Of a DNA stretch of 64,000 nt, positions 1 through 10,800 are shown piece after piece. Numbering within the stretch: the stretch's first letter is position 1; each line of letters starts with the position of its first letter. The position numbers and the translations under genes were made by a program. Source of the stretch: Eriocheir sinensis (Eukaryota; Arthropoda; Malacostraca; Decapoda; Varunidae); the NCBI RefSeq assembly GCF_024679095.1, contig NC_066570.1, forward strand, positions 10,394,804 through 10,458,803, written 5' to 3'. A model generated the notes under the pieces. The model was not told the DNA's origin. It saw only the letters and a program-made list of their open reading frames with translations, and made no database searches.

Positions 1-414
1 TCGTTGATAGAAGAGGTGGCCAAACACTTCCTTATCGAAGGATTCGTATTTGTCGCAGAGCAGCCTCTTCATGCGTCGGAGCAGGTCCGATGGCTTCTCG
101 TTCCCGAGTTCTTCCTTGGATAGCATCTCCTGAAGTCGAGTGGTGACGGAAGGCTCCAGGCGGGATAGGATGGCAGCTTTGAGGTCCTCGTATGGAGTGT
201 CGGAGGAGGCAGCTTTGGAGATGGTATCGGAAACCTGCGAGAGGACGTCTAGGGGAATGAGTGCGGTGGCGTGGCTAAACTTGGTGAGGCTGGTGGTGAT
301 GCGGTGAGGCTTGAAGTTAACTTCAAGGATAGTGAACCAGAGCGTTGGTTCGTGGCTCGTGAAGGTAGGGCCGCGGAAGCTGGCCACGCCCCGCTCGCAA
401 CAGTCCTCAGGCAT
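1..414 (-). CDS. gag: Ty3/Gypsy-type Gag, N-terminal part, cut by window edge
   Basis: The minus strand is open from a stop near 541 to the window edge. The first Met is at 414, so 138 residues are visible and the C-terminus lies outside. After a short basic start the protein reads FRGPTFTSHEPTLWFTILE, then a block with ITTSLTKFSHATALIP, YEDLKAAIL and LLRRMKRLL. This is the W-F-x-x-L/V-E plus 'alternating helix' pattern seen in Gag proteins of arthropod Ty3/Gypsy elements (family knowledge). Such Gag proteins form the capsid-like particle that packages element RNA. No frameshift is visible, which contrasts with most other elements here. A longer start upstream in the Pro/Ala-rich open stretch (414-540) is possible. 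Confidence 0.75.
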   Translation of the reverse strand, partial: MPEDCCERGVASFRGPTFTSHEPTLWFTILEVNFKPHRITTSLTKFSHATALIPLDVLSQVSDTISKAASSDTPYEDLKAAILSRLEPSVTTRLQEMLSKEELGNEKPSDLLRRMKRLLCDKYESFDKEVFGHLFYQR

Positions 415-540
415 CCTGAAGGAGCGGTAGGGGACGGAGCGCTGAGCAGGTGCGCCGCGTCGAAGGGTACGGAGCACAGGGATTGGAGCGGGTTGGGGAG
501 CACACGCCGGAAGGGACGTCACGGCACACTTTGATACTTA

Positions 541-1160
541 TGTAGATGGTAGGCCACGGGCGTCACTCGTCACTGTTTATACACGCACATACACTTGGCA
601 CGCCACGGAACAGTGCGAGTTATAAGGGCGACACTACACTCGATGTCGGCGGGGTGACAGAAGGCGCTGACGGGCGTCAGGGGCCACGGCGGCGGGAGTG
701 CCGCTGCAGAAGCACCACCGACATTGCCGAGGCCACGGAGGTAGGAAGGGCGCCGATAGAGACGCCGGGGGGCCGCAGCGGCAGGAGGCTGGTGAGGCGG
801 TGGGTGAGTCGATGTGTTGGACTGGCGAGGGAGGCAGCCGTGGGCGCAGGGCGGCGACCAGACAGGGTGAGGTACGGTGGTGAGGCTGGGCTGGGCTGGG
901 TAGGTGAGGCGAGGTACAGCGGGGCGATGGCAGGAGGCCCCACGCGAGTTGCCGTCGGCCGGACCGGGGAGAGCGTGACCAGATGCTGAAGCATGCCGGC
1001 AGAGGACCCACAGGTTACGTGGTGAGGGTCGAGGGCTGGACGTGGTCTGCGGTGGAGACGGCGGGTACACTGGGCCGGGGCTGGAGGGGGCAGGGAAGCC
1101 CACGTTCAACTGCAGCGGTGGCGGCAGCGGGTGGGTAAAAAAAGTGAGGGATGTACCTCT
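541..1160 (-). other. GC-rich untranslated leader of the Gypsy element
   Basis: This stretch lies between the Gag frame and the primer-binding site on the minus strand. It is GC-rich and rich in GTGAGG/CTCACC-like words. Several open frames cross it on both strands, but none has recognisable protein features. I read it as the retrotransposon 5' leader. Confidence 0.45.
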
Positions 1161-1180
1161 AGGTCACTCCAGGGTCACCA
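1161..1180 (-). promoter_or_regulatory. Probable tRNA primer-binding site
   Basis: On the minus strand this reads TGGTGACCCTGGAGTGACCT, starting 2 nt after the probable LTR end (…GCCGCTACA). Starting with TGG, the complement of a tRNA CCA end, two bases inside an LTR is the standard Gypsy arrangement. The exact tRNA was not determined. Confidence 0.55.
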
Positions 1181-1182
1181 AT

Positions 1183-1518
1183 TGTAGCGGCAGCCTAGGC
1201 CGCTACAGCGAAAACCAAACATTTCTGTCTGTGTGTTTTCGAGGCAGCATACGTTGTAGCTGGTACAACGCCGTTTGGGTCCGTTAAAGCCGCCTTGTAG
1301 GTTAAAAGACACAACTAATAACCAGTGATGACTCCATTGACGAAGCAGTTTATTTGCGAGTATATACATGTATTGGAATATTGTGAATGAATATTTACAA
1401 TGGTGATATACAGTAATATTTACAATGGTGGCTCTTTGATGATAAAGCTTAAACATAATGTTGCTTATAATAATTAGAATGATTATGTACATTTATTTAT
1501 ATGTAGTGACTCGTAACA
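1183..1518 (-). repeat. Probable 5' LTR of the minus-strand Gypsy element
   Basis: On the minus strand it would begin TGTTACGAGTCAC and end GCCGCTACA, giving TG…CA ends and sitting 2 nt from the primer-binding site. The inner end is placed well. The outer end (about 1518) is only the nearest TGTTACG match and could be further out. A TATAAATA word lies near 1490-1500. The other LTR is outside the window, so the two cannot be compared. Confidence 0.4.
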
Positions 1519-1744
1519 AAAGAGATTAATGTGTGATGGATATGTGTATTTGATGAAATAGAATAGTGTGTGTTGAGAGTGAGAGAAAAGAAAGAGAACG
1601 TGATGACTTAAGGGTAGACTGAAGAAACGGAAGATGGAGAGAACGAGAAAGAAAATGGTGTGCGTTAATGGCTCACTACACCTTCTAGCGAACGGCGAAT
1701 ATCGCTGGCCACAACACACCTGGCCCCTCCTTCTCCAGCATCGT
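1519..1744. other. No recognisable feature
   Basis: AT-rich DNA, then A/G-rich DNA, between the probable LTR and the next Gag remnant. Short open frames here show no family features. Confidence 0.4.
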
Positions 1745-2468
1745 CTCGTGGTCCAGAGGCCCAGAGTGCGCACACCGCTCTGTCTGACGAGGAGGCCAGA
1801 TATTATGAGTCGTGAAGGCAAGGGTACTCGAAGCCAACGCCTTGGTGCCAGAAGCCTACATAAAAAGGTTCCGTGAACAGACTTTAAAGGAAGGGCAGAC
1901 CCATCTTGAGTTCGCTAGGGCCAAGCGAGTGGCTTGACTCACTGGCTTCGTTCTAGGAAAGTTTCTTGTTTTGAGGCGCTTTGCTTCGAGAGAGGTCGCG
2001 TCACACCTCTCTGATAAACCCTATGACACTTTAGAGGAGGCAGCAACACGGGTAGACTATTTCTGTTAAAACAATTACGAAATACCACACCCTTACCAGC
2101 TTAAGTCCAGATTGGCTGGCGAGAAGCCAGACCTCGTTTCCCATAAGGGTAAGCATTTTTCTGAGGGATCAGGCAAGGCCTCTCCCTCCTTTTCTACGCC
2201 CAAGGCCAAGGGCACGTTTTCCTGTACTCATTGTGGCAAGAGCGGCCACATCAAGGAGTACTGTTTTTCGCTTCATCCAAATCTGAGACCGAAGGTGCCT
2301 GGACCGCCTAATAAATCTGTTTCACGCGCTCATGCTTCTAAGGGGAAGCCTATATCTTTAGTTTCGCGTTACCGTGAGACCCCCAGTGTTTTGCCTGGGA
2401 AGGCTGTTTTGTCTGAAGGCAAGGAGGACCCTGTGCAGGGTACCAACGTACAAGTCATTTTTATCTAG
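1745..2468 (+). pseudogene. gag: Degenerate Ty3/Gypsy Gag with CCHC zinc knuckle
   Basis: Read across two frames, the plus strand shows an acidic stretch (LSDEEARYYE), then LVPEAYIKRFRE and THLEFARAKRV. That order resembles the SCAN-like Gag of arthropod Gypsy elements. It is followed by SHLSDKPYDTLEEAATRV and, near 2224-2270, the zinc knuckle CTHCGKSGHIKEYC (CX2CX4HX4C), which binds element RNA. In-frame stops and a frame change near 1815, 1936 and 2068 break the front half. The last 118 codons (2112-2468) are open. The family differs from the Gag at 1-414, and its orientation is opposite. Confidence 0.7.
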
Positions 2469-2883
2469 GGGCTCCATAACGCATGACGGCGAGACTGTTC
2501 CCGTCACTGTTTTGCGAGACACGAGTGCTCTCTTTTCTCTCGTGAAGTCTGATGTGGCGATCGGCCGGGAAACGGGTAAGTTTGTTGCCTTAAAAGGCAT
2601 GTTTGGTGTAGTAGAGTCATGTCCCCTCGTGGACCTTTACCTGGACTCTGTTTTTTTTTCTGGCTTGGCGACTGTGGCTGCTGTTAAGCACCTTCCTGTC
2701 CGGGAGGCTGATTTTGTATTGGGGAACAATTTGGCGGGAAGTCGGGTGGAAATCGAGTCCCCCGCTTCTGTGTCGTGCGAGAGCCCGGAGGCCCCACCGA
2801 CAACGCCTGACCTGGGGGCAACAACTCCCAAGGTTCCTCCCTGCTCTGCCGTTACGACCTTCGCCGCTGCCAATGAGACTTAA
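2452..2883 (+). pseudogene. pro: Retropepsin-like protease frame of the Gypsy remnant
   Basis: The open frame is +1 relative to the zinc-knuckle frame and overlaps its end. It contains VPVTVLRDTSALFSLV, where DTS stands at the position of the DTG/DSG catalytic triad of retropepsins. Further on it has the hydrophobic strand pattern VDLYLDSVFFSGLATVAAV and VREADFVLGNNLAGS, which marks the end of the protease domain in related elements. Overlap with the Gag frame suggests Gag-Pro frameshift expression in the ancestor (inference). No reverse transcriptase follows, so pol has been deleted. Confidence 0.6.
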
Positions 2884-3960
2884 ACATCTCCGGTAGTTTT
2901 ACTCCTCCTACTTGTGTTAATATCCCTCAGTTTACCAACAGTAGCGCACCTGTAGGGAGGACACCCTTGGTCGACGTCCAGAGGGAGGACGAGACAGTGC
3001 TGTACCTCTAGGGGCAGGAGGAGGTGCAGCAGAGTGACGATGGGCCGCCCAATAGCAGCGCACCTTTGAGGAGTTCAGGTGTGGTCGACGTCCAGAGGGA
3101 AGATAAGACAGTGCTGTACCTCCAGGGGCAGGAGGAGGTGCAGCAGAGTGACGACGGGCCCTTCAAGAGTGAGGCCCCTTTGAGGAGGCGGTTGTTACCC
3201 GCTTCCCGCCCTGACACGCAGCTTGCCGCTCAGGACAAGTGTTGGCAGGCTGGTGTACTTTCCGCGTCAGTCAGTGATTTTTCTTATGAGTTTGGGCTCC
3301 CGCGCCGCGCTCAGGCGGGCGGGACACCATGTCTTGTTGAGTTTGGGAGTGTTTTGGCCAATGTGTCCTCATTTTCCCAGAGTCGGGGCGCCGCCGAGCG
3401 TGCCCACAACAATAATTTTCCTGACTCCTTGTATAATTTTCTGCCTCATTTTTTCATTTTCCCTCCGACATTTGCACTCGGAGAGTGGCTCCTGTGCTTA
3501 CGAGTTCATTTTTGTCCACGTTAACGGCTCTCTTTTCCACGTTTCAAAAAACCTGTCTGAGAGTCCCGAGGAGCCTGTTTGTCAGTCTGTTGAGGTGGGA
3601 GGCAATGCTCAAGCTTCCGATCCTGTTTCATGTCGCGTCGCTAGTCATCCCTTTTCATTTAAGTTTCAAGGACCACGCAGTTTTTCAAAGAGTGGTTCAG
3701 GCACCACCTCTGTTTCGGCGACCCCAGAAGGAGGTCGCAAGCAGAGGGGAGCCGTGTCCGTTTCCTGGAGGAGCATGTGGGAGTGCCGCCTCCAGAAGAC
3801 CCTCAGGCCCCAGGCAGCCTCTCTGGCCAGAGTCTTGTTGGGGTAGAGGAGGAGGTAAATGTAGGTCCGTTTACCTCAGGGGAGGCGCGGCTGGCTCATC
3901 GCGTCATTTCAACCCCTAGGGTGGACCGCGCCGGGAGGCCACAGGGTTGACAGCGAAGGG
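2884..3960 (+). pseudogene. Unidentified coding remnant, 3' half of the Gypsy element
   Basis: Two overlapping open frames (3024-3524 and 3223-3846) cover most of this stretch, but I recognise no reverse transcriptase, RNase H or integrase motif in them. The end reads TPRVDRAGRPQG then a stop, similar in style to basic C-termini of Gypsy Pol. The most likely explanation is a Gypsy element with most of pol lost. A coding role today is unlikely. Confidence 0.35.
2969..3196 (+). repeat. 114-bp tandem duplication inside the Gypsy remnant
   Basis: GGTCGACGTCCAGAGGGA starts at 2969 and again at 3083. The two 114-bp copies (38 codons) are about 90% alike. Each encodes an acidic segment with QGQEEVQQSDDGP; the first copy carries a TAG stop that the second lacks. 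Confidence 0.85.
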
Positions 3961-4462
3961 CGCCTACCTTACCTCTCAGGATTGACACCTTTGTTGATAG
4001 GGTAGGTTAGTTAGGTTTTGAAGTTTTATTATGATTTTTCTGTGATTATGTGTTTAGTTATTTTGATTATTTTTATAATTTTTGTCTGATATATTTGCCT
4101 TACTTGAGTTAAATTATGATTTCATGATAGAGTTGTTTGTCGAGTTATTTTGAGGATTTTTTAAATTCATTTGTATGTTATCTTTTGAGAATATTTATGA
4201 TTTTGTGTGTTTGATTTACTTGTCTGCTATTTTGAAGGGGATTATAACCATATTTTTGTGTCATATTGATTTTGACTTTAGTTATTATAAGGATCTTTTA
4301 TACTTTTGTTTGTCCAGTTTATTTGAGAGATTTTGAAGTATTTACTGCAATTTTGTATTTGTATGATTTTTTTTTTTTTTTTTTTTTGTTTGTTTGTTTC
4401 CCGTCACAGTGCACGGCGGGCTACTGTGTGACATCCCCGTGTCTGTTCTTGGTCGGGGGGAC
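3961..4462 (+). other. T-rich untranslated stretch
   Basis: Strongly T-rich on the plus strand, ending with a run of about 18 T (4370-4387) and a G-rich tract (4449-4462) that could be the polypurine tract before the 3' LTR. No gene seen. Confidence 0.4.
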
Positions 4463-4804
4463 TGTTACGGCCGGGCTTCTCCCGCGCCTTTGTTTTATTC
4501 TTTTCCACCGACCCCGTGGTTTCCGCGCTCGGGCATAGTAACCAGCCTGCGCGGCGACCCTAGGTCGCTGTTGCCGCGGACTGGTCTTCCATTTGTCTCT
4601 CCTGCCCGTTATTAAATATTGTGACACATTATGTATAATTCCCTTTTATGTTTAGGTTAGGAAATTTATTTATTGTACTTGATTGTGTATTTTGAGTTGT
4701 CGTGGGAAGCTGCTGTCCCGCACCGCCGCGACCGCGACTGGCAACCCCCCCGCGGCAGGGCGGCGGTCGGACCCCATATAAGCGCTGACTCTCGGGTTCT
4801 TCCA
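4463..4804 (+). repeat. Possible 3' LTR fragment (Gypsy)
   Basis: Begins TGTTACGGCCGGG directly after the G-rich tract GGTCGGGGGGAC, the usual position of a polypurine tract. It contains an AATAAA-like word (TTAAATATTGTG) near 4613 and a TATAA word (CATATAAGCGC) near 4776. The right end is lost where the LINE ORF1 frame takes over (about 4805). No second LTR copy was found. Confidence 0.3.
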
Positions 4805-6052
4805 GCCCAGGATGAGTTCGTGGTCCTGACAAGACAGCCCGAGGAAACATACCTACTCTTTGAGGGACAATGGCTTGCCTCTCTGAAGCACCACCACCTC
4901 ACCCCACTGCTCCCCCTTGACCTGAAGGCAAACCGGACCATTCTCCTCTTCAACGTGGACGAAGACATCCGGCGGCAAAGAATCGAGACCATTATGGATG
5001 AAATATACCAGTACAACGAATCCACACAGGACACCATTGACAGCATCTTCATTTTTCCGAAAAGCCCCATCATGAAGATCGTCTTTACCCAGTCTGCCCC
5101 CGCCATCAAGAGCGCCGAACAGGGCCTCAAGATGTTCCGCCCAATAAAGACGTGCATGAGGTGCTACAAAATTGGCGACCACCACACTAACGACTGCCCG
5201 CAACCGAGAGAATACCTACTATGCTCAGAGTGCGGCGAACTAGGCCACGAATTCTCCTTCTGCAACAGCGACCTCAAGAAATGCATCAGCTGTGGAGATG
5301 CGCACAGGATACTGACCTACAAGTGCCCGGAACGAAAGAAAGCCGTCGCCGCTACCAAAGAGGACATAAAGGCGAGGAAACACACCTCATATAGCAGCGC
5401 TGCTTCCGCCAACACCACCCACCCCTCTTCCTTCCCCACCATCCCCACCATTTCCCCAGACACTGTTACCAAAATATACTCCTGCATGATCCACGCCCAC
5501 ATCATCAACGCCACACAACCCGGAACATACGAGGCTGAGTTCAACAAAGTCCTCACGGCCAATGGTCTGCCCCAAATCATAATCCCAGACTCCCCAGACT
5601 CAAAAAAATTCTTCCCTCTTCCGAACGTCCTCACGACTCCTACCCCTGCTTCCTCCTCAGCTCCTGATGTTCAAGTCGCAACAGCGCCCCACCACCAAGC
5701 CCAGCCAGAGGACGATGCCACTGTAGCCGAAGCAGCCGGCCTGGAGACTGGCAGCGAAGAAGAAGACGCCTGCGAGCAAATGAAAACTGTCACTGCGGCC
5801 ACCTCCCCCAGCACCTCTACCTACTCCTCGTCCAGCCCAAGGCGTGGAGACCGGACCCCCTCTCCGTCCCCAACCCGCCACTCGCGCAAGACGGTCCAGG
5901 TTAAATGCAACCGGACCCTCGCCAACCGGAGCACAGCAACTCCCACCCACACGGAAAGCGTGGTCCACACCTCCCCTACACACCGAGTCCCTAAAAATCC
6001 ACACCGCCAGAACCATCAGGAGGCTCGAACCCTCCGCAATAAACCCAAATAA
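4673..6052 (+). CDS. ORF1 nucleic-acid-binding protein of Jockey/I-like LINE (copy 1)
   Basis: A 459-codon open frame. Recognisable similarity begins about residue 45 (DEFVVLTRQPEETYLLF), so the first 40 or so residues may be flanking LTR sequence and the true start is uncertain. The middle has LKANRTILLFNVDEDI, typical of arthropod LINE ORF1. Around residues 160-225 there are three zinc knuckles: CMRCYKIGDHHTNDC (with one extra residue before the His), CSECGELGHEFSFC (canonical CX2CX4HX4C) and CISCGDAHRILTYKC (CX2CX3HX6C). The C-terminal 200 residues are Ser/Thr/Pro-rich and low in complexity. The protein would bind element RNA before reverse transcription. ORF2 follows but is broken. Confidence 0.75.
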   Translation: MYLIVYFELSWEAAVPHRRDRDWQPPRGRAAVGPHISADSRVLPAQDEFVVLTRQPEETYLLFEGQWLASLKHHHLTPLLPLDLKANRTILLFNVDEDIRRQRIETIMDEIYQYNESTQDTIDSIFIFPKSPIMKIVFTQSAPAIKSAEQGLKMFRPIKTCMRCYKIGDHHTNDCPQPREYLLCSECGELGHEFSFCNSDLKKCISCGDAHRILTYKCPERKKAVAATKEDIKARKHTSYSSAASANTTHPSSFPTIPTISPDTVTKIYSCMIHAHIINATQPGTYEAEFNKVLTANGLPQIIIPDSPDSKKFFPLPNVLTTPTPASSSAPDVQVATAPHHQAQPEDDATVAEAAGLETGSEEEDACEQMKTVTAATSPSTSTYSSSSPRRGDRTPSPSPTRHSRKTVQVKCNRTLANRSTATPTHTESVVHTSPTHRVPKNPHRQNHQEARTLRNKPK

Positions 6053-6053
6053 A

Positions 6054-7248
6054 GATGGGTCAACTCAGGATAATCCGACATAATGTACAGAATTGGAGGA
6101 AACATAAGTTCGGCTTGATAAATACTTACAACTCATAATGACCCAGACGTGATTTTAATTAACGGACACGACGTCCCAAATGACTAACCTTTCAAAATCT
6201 TTGGGTACTAAGTTCACAGGAAGAATACGACCAACACTCATACAGACGGGACTGCCATTGCCATAAAGTACAACATACAATACAAACTGTTAGACGATTT
6301 CATCTCAGGTGCCTTGGCGGTGGAAATAACAACAGTGACTGGCAAAATTATCATTTTAACACTCTATCAGCCCCCCTCCAGAGCCTACATACCAATCCCC
6401 GACTTCACTACAATCTTCCCCCGACACATTCCCGTTTACATGCTGGCGGACCTCAACGCCAACCATCCCATCTTTGGGTACACACACACCAACACAAAGG
6501 GCAGACAACTCCAACACCTTATCACTCAAAGAACAATACAACACATTATTGGCCCCCACTTTCCCACCTATATAGCACACCACACTGCCACGACACCCGA
6601 CATCATCCTCACAAACAACAACACTTAACACAACATCCACATATCTTAAGGTCCCTTAACTGCCAGCGACCACTTACCCATTTTAATGACCCTGTACACC
6701 AACCCCATCCAAATCCCGGCCCACCCCAGACCAAACTTCAAACAAGCCAACTGGCAACACTTCCAAACCGAGATCACAGCACAACTTAACGACACCCCTG
6801 AGGAAAACCTACTCACCCACGGAAACATCGACGACGCCATAGATCTCTGGTACGACACCATAACCACGGCAACCACAAACAACATCCCAACCACACGACA
6901 CAAAATATTCCCACACACTCACTTCAGTCATGCCACAAGAACACTATTAGTCCAATTCACCGCTATTAACCTGGAGGCCACTACCAACGGCTGGTCATAC
7001 GACCTCTACAGACGCTACAAACACCTACAATCCACACTCCAACAGAACCTCAAGGCCGACAGCAACAGTTACTGGGGAGGGGTCATAGCTCATGGGCTCC
7101 GATAGGCAAGAACTCCACTACCTATTCACCCATACCAACGACAAAGCATACAGCGACAGCGACAAAGAAGCCCTCCATAGACAACAATGGACAGAAATAT
7201 TTACAGACGACAATGACTTATGGGACGACGATGAGACAGAGACGACTG
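6054..7248 (+). pseudogene. ORF2 of LINE copy 1: endonuclease part, 5' of transposon insertion
   Basis: Starts MGQLRIIRHNVQNWR, an endonuclease/exonuclease/phosphatase start (QHN-like motif). Later come VILINGHD, ILTLYQPPSRAY, YMLADLNANHPIFGY (GDFN-like position) and TASDHLPI (SDH motif). Stops or frame changes occur near 6139, 6191, 6228 and 6628. The frame then runs through 6686-7105 and 7107-7251 toward the reverse transcriptase. It is interrupted at 7249-7251 (TAA) by a TIR element and resumes in frame at 11169. Confidence 0.75.
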
Positions 7249-8041
7249 TAAAGGCCCGTCCACACTATGCACCATGATGCGCGCAGTGTTGAACGGACGT
7301 ATTGAAAAACGAGGTTTTCAACACGATGCTGCGCAATGAACGCACTGATGGGCTATTGCCATTTCAATGCGACGCGCAGTGTTGCACCAACCATCGTAGT
7401 GGAAGCATGCGTGACCTTCGCTCCGATGGCTCAATCATCGGGTTCCGCGCCTGCTTCCGCCAAACCCTTCGAGTGGACGAGGAGCAATACATTATAATAT
7501 TACATTATATAAGTTCTGACGCTTCTCTCTCAAGAGCTTCTTTTTTTTTGCAGCACACAAAGCTACTATAGTCCGTTTCATTCCATCTGTCCCCCAACAA
7601 AGCGGGAATTTTGATGGCTGTGTCACCTGCGTATTTCTGGTTACTGAATACGTGAAAATCAACAGTTAGATACACATTCAAACTTATTTCTCAATAATAT
7701 ATTTGAATATTTATGTGTACAAAAAAGAACTCGGTCATTTGCATCGATAATCTAACATACAAGCACACGAAAAGACAAACTTGTATCAAATAATATGGTC
7801 ACATCATACTCGAACGATCTGTGGTTTTTCAAATTCATTGATTGATAACTCATTTCAGGTATACTAAAACACATCTGGCTCTGCAAACGCATGTACAAGT
7901 TATCTTAATAACTTACTGCATGTAAATAATGATCATTAAAATAACATGACCTATTAAAGAATAACTGCTGAATGCGATGATAGGCTATTTAGAATATCAG
8001 GCTACCCATGCTGTTTACATGCAACACATTAAAATTCCTTA

Positions 8042-8050
<9 letters not shown>

Positions 8051-8087
<37 letters not shown>
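8051..8087. repeat. (AG)n microsatellite
   Basis: Pure AG run just left of the inner transposon. Confidence 0.95.
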
Positions 8088-8090
<3 letters not shown>

Positions 8091-8119
8091 CCAGAGTCGG
8101 ATGTCACTTTATAGTAGAG

Positions 8120-8455
8120 TCATTTTGGGGGGTTCCGTGACCAACCTCTCCGTACCTTTTTTTCTCAGTGGATTTGGCATACTAGACCAATTTGAAGGAA
8201 ATTTAGCTCCTATGTACCTCCCCAAAATGACGGCTAACTTTTTTATAGCCCAAAATCCAAAAAGGGGCGCCAAAATTACTGCCACCCCCTATATCTCAGT
8301 AACTAATTCAGCTAGGAGGATAATTTTGGTGTCTAGACATAGGTTTTGGGGGTCAAGGATTCCAATTCTGCCATCAGTTCACTTGTAAAACAATTCCATA
8401 GCAGATAAATCCAATATGGCCACCAATATGGCCACTGCTATACAATTTTCTTTGT
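8120..8455 (+). repeat. Left long TIR of the inner transposon
   Basis: Pairs with 10690-11026. It contains AATATGGCCACC twice near its inner end, and an 87-codon stretch that is open and identical in the opposite TIR. Confidence 0.9.
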
Positions 8456-8615
8456 TTCTCAACTACTATGTCACCTAGAAAGCTGATGTTGGTTTTAAAG
8501 CAAAGGTTTTGGGGGTCATGCTATCTGTTTATATTTAATAGAAAACTGTTGCACACCAACTTGCACAAAACTGTTACCACACCACAACTTTGATCTAAAG
8601 TCCAGCTTCAATAGT

Positions 8616-10800
8616 CTACATCACTATCTGGTCACAGTCACTACTACATGAGTCACTCTCACTGTATGAACTTCTGCTATCTGAATCACTGTCCACATTA
8701 CTGCTCTCTTCACTGACACTGTTGACCTCTGTGTTTGGTTCTGGCGGTTGTGGCATGGACAAGGGAAGTGGGGGCTCAGTCGACCTCACAGGTAGACACA
8801 GTCCTTTTACCAAATGCCATCCATGTCCTATCGGTGATGGGTGCCTTTGCAGCTGGTAATGCTTGAGCAAATATGCAAGATAATTTGCACGAAGCAGATG
8901 CTGATACAAACTGTCGGAGTCGGGCATGAGTCGCATTGTACTCTTCTTCTTCTGGGCCCTCCACTTTGCAGCTCTAGCTTCTGCTGGTGTCTTGCTTTTG
9001 GTGTTGCCATAGACGTAGCGAATGACGAACTGTTCCAAATCGCTGATCACATTCTGCGGTGCTGGAAGCTCTGCACCACATGAAGCAAGTAGCTTACGTG
9101 CCTCTTCAGATTTTACCAAGCGTCCTACAATCAGCAGTTTACTTGCCCCGAAGAACCCAGGTTGTGGTCACACCCACTAATGACATGTATTGGAATAATT
9201 GATTGCGACATGTCTTCGCTACACAAACGTTTGGCATCAATCAATTGATGTTTTCGTTTCAAGCACAAGACCCTGGCATCATATGAGCAACATATGCTGC
9301 TTGGACATAGTTGTCAGAGTCCTCTGTATCAAGTATGACTGCTGCTTTGTAGCCCTCTGACCGAAGCACACTATACATCGTGAACATGGCGGTGTCAGCT
9401 TCTGCTTGAAAACATAGGAGTTCAGGCAAATCCTTACCCGTAGTGAGATTCCGTGCATAGCTGCCAACCACACAGTAGACTATCTCTGTCCCTGTTCTTT
9501 CTGCCACTCTCTGGAATGCCCTTTGAAGAAATGCCTGTAGACGGATCTTGTTCGAAGGTTTACCTAGCAGAGTATGGAAATCCTTACTGGAGGGAAACTT
9601 ATCGTCTACCTTTATAAAGACATTCTTGATTGGCATCTGTTTCTGTCGACGCATCCGCTCACAGTCCTTAATGTTGTAGTCCTGGTCGTAGGAATCGTTT
9701 ACGCAAATGATCCTCTCTGCCTTTGGGTGTCTACTCAGGACGAAATCTACCATTTTCTGTCCATAGTCGCCCCAGGTAAATTGGGTCCCATCCCTCTTCT
9801 CCCTGTCCTCAGCGCTTGGCACCGCAAGTCGCCAAATGAGCCCCATGTCAATTATGCTTGTATACACCTCAGGTTCTGGGGTCACCTCCATTGCCAATTT
9901 CCGCAAAAGTTTACTTTTCTGAGACTTCCGGAACGTTCCATTCGCATTAAAGATAGAAAGACTCTCAGGCGTGACACGATGTTGCATGACATCTTCAAGT
10001 TTGAGTGTCCCACTACCATCAACTAATCCAACAACAGACGCCAGTGCATCCCGCTCCATTTCTTCTGCCTTTCCCCTTAGGTTCTCACTAGCTACTCCTC
10101 CTTCCAGTTCCTGACTGGAAAAGTTCTTTCGCTTGCTCCGTGGAACTCTGTCATTCAACGTCTTGCTTTTGGAGTACACCCTTTCATCCATGAACTCCTT
10201 AACTTTACTTCTACCATCCTCCTTGGCTGATGTCAGATCAACGGTAAGCGATTCGGAAGCTGGTATTCCTGCCTGAAGGGACCGCAGTGTCTGATTAGTA
10301 TGGTCAAACGGATCACATTCAAATTCTCTGAGACATGAACTGATATCCTGCACAGCCAGTTCATCCTTCCTTACTTTACTTGGTGCGCAATCAGCATGAT
10401 CTCCTTTCCTATGTCTCTTGCGATTAGCATGATGATGGACAGCTCTTCTCACTCGATTGATGTTGTTCACGTTCCGAGTATTTGACAGCAGTTGCTTCTC
10501 GTTGTTGAGAATGGCTAACCAACCGGATTTCAGTTTTGAACCCTTATTCATCGTTGACTCAATCCATATGTCCAAAGCAACGCAAGAATATGGATTTCCA
10601 GTCATTGACTGCGCGAACATCCCATCTTCCATGAATGCTGCCTGTTCTGCAGAAAGGGTTTCAAGGACTGCGATGAAATCTGGAAGGTGACAAAGAAAAT
10701 TGTATAGCGGTGGCCATATTTGGTGGCCATATTGGATTTCTCTGCTATGGAATTGTTTTACAAGTGAACTGATGGCAGGATTGGAATCCTTGACCCCCAA
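8616..10800 (-). pseudogene. PIN/XPG-nuclease-fold-like protein of the inner transposon (two frameshifts)
   Basis: The main open frame is 9259-10800 (513 codons) and continues after two frame changes (about 9275 and 9150) into 8616-9119. About residues 60-115 contain VALDIWIESTMNKGSK. Acidic residues then fall in the order expected of FEN1/XPG nucleases: IIDM (about 317), CVNDSYD (about 369), QAEAD (about 467), LDTEDSD (about 491), and beyond the first frameshift HVISGCDHN. After the second frameshift come LEQFVIRYVYG, RANYLAYLL and GHGWHLVKGLCLPV. The tail is Ser/Asp-rich. This order matches a widespread uncharacterised family in crustaceans and cnidarians (recalled, unchecked). The first 30 or so residues are translated TIR, so the natural N-terminus is probably missing. 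Confidence 0.6.

Noticed and set aside
570..1109. Pro/Ser-rich minus-strand frame of 179 codons
   Set aside because: It lies in the GC-rich leader of the Gypsy element, between Gag and the primer-binding site, and has no domain features; stop-poor composition explains it.
1182..1206. Short perfect inverted word TGTAGCGG…CCGCTACA as a TIR
   Set aside because: It lies entirely at the LTR edge beside the primer-binding site; an LTR terminus is the better reading.
9574..10026. 150-codon plus-strand frame
   Set aside because: Antisense to the nuclease-like gene; no motif, and the minus-strand frame explains the open region.
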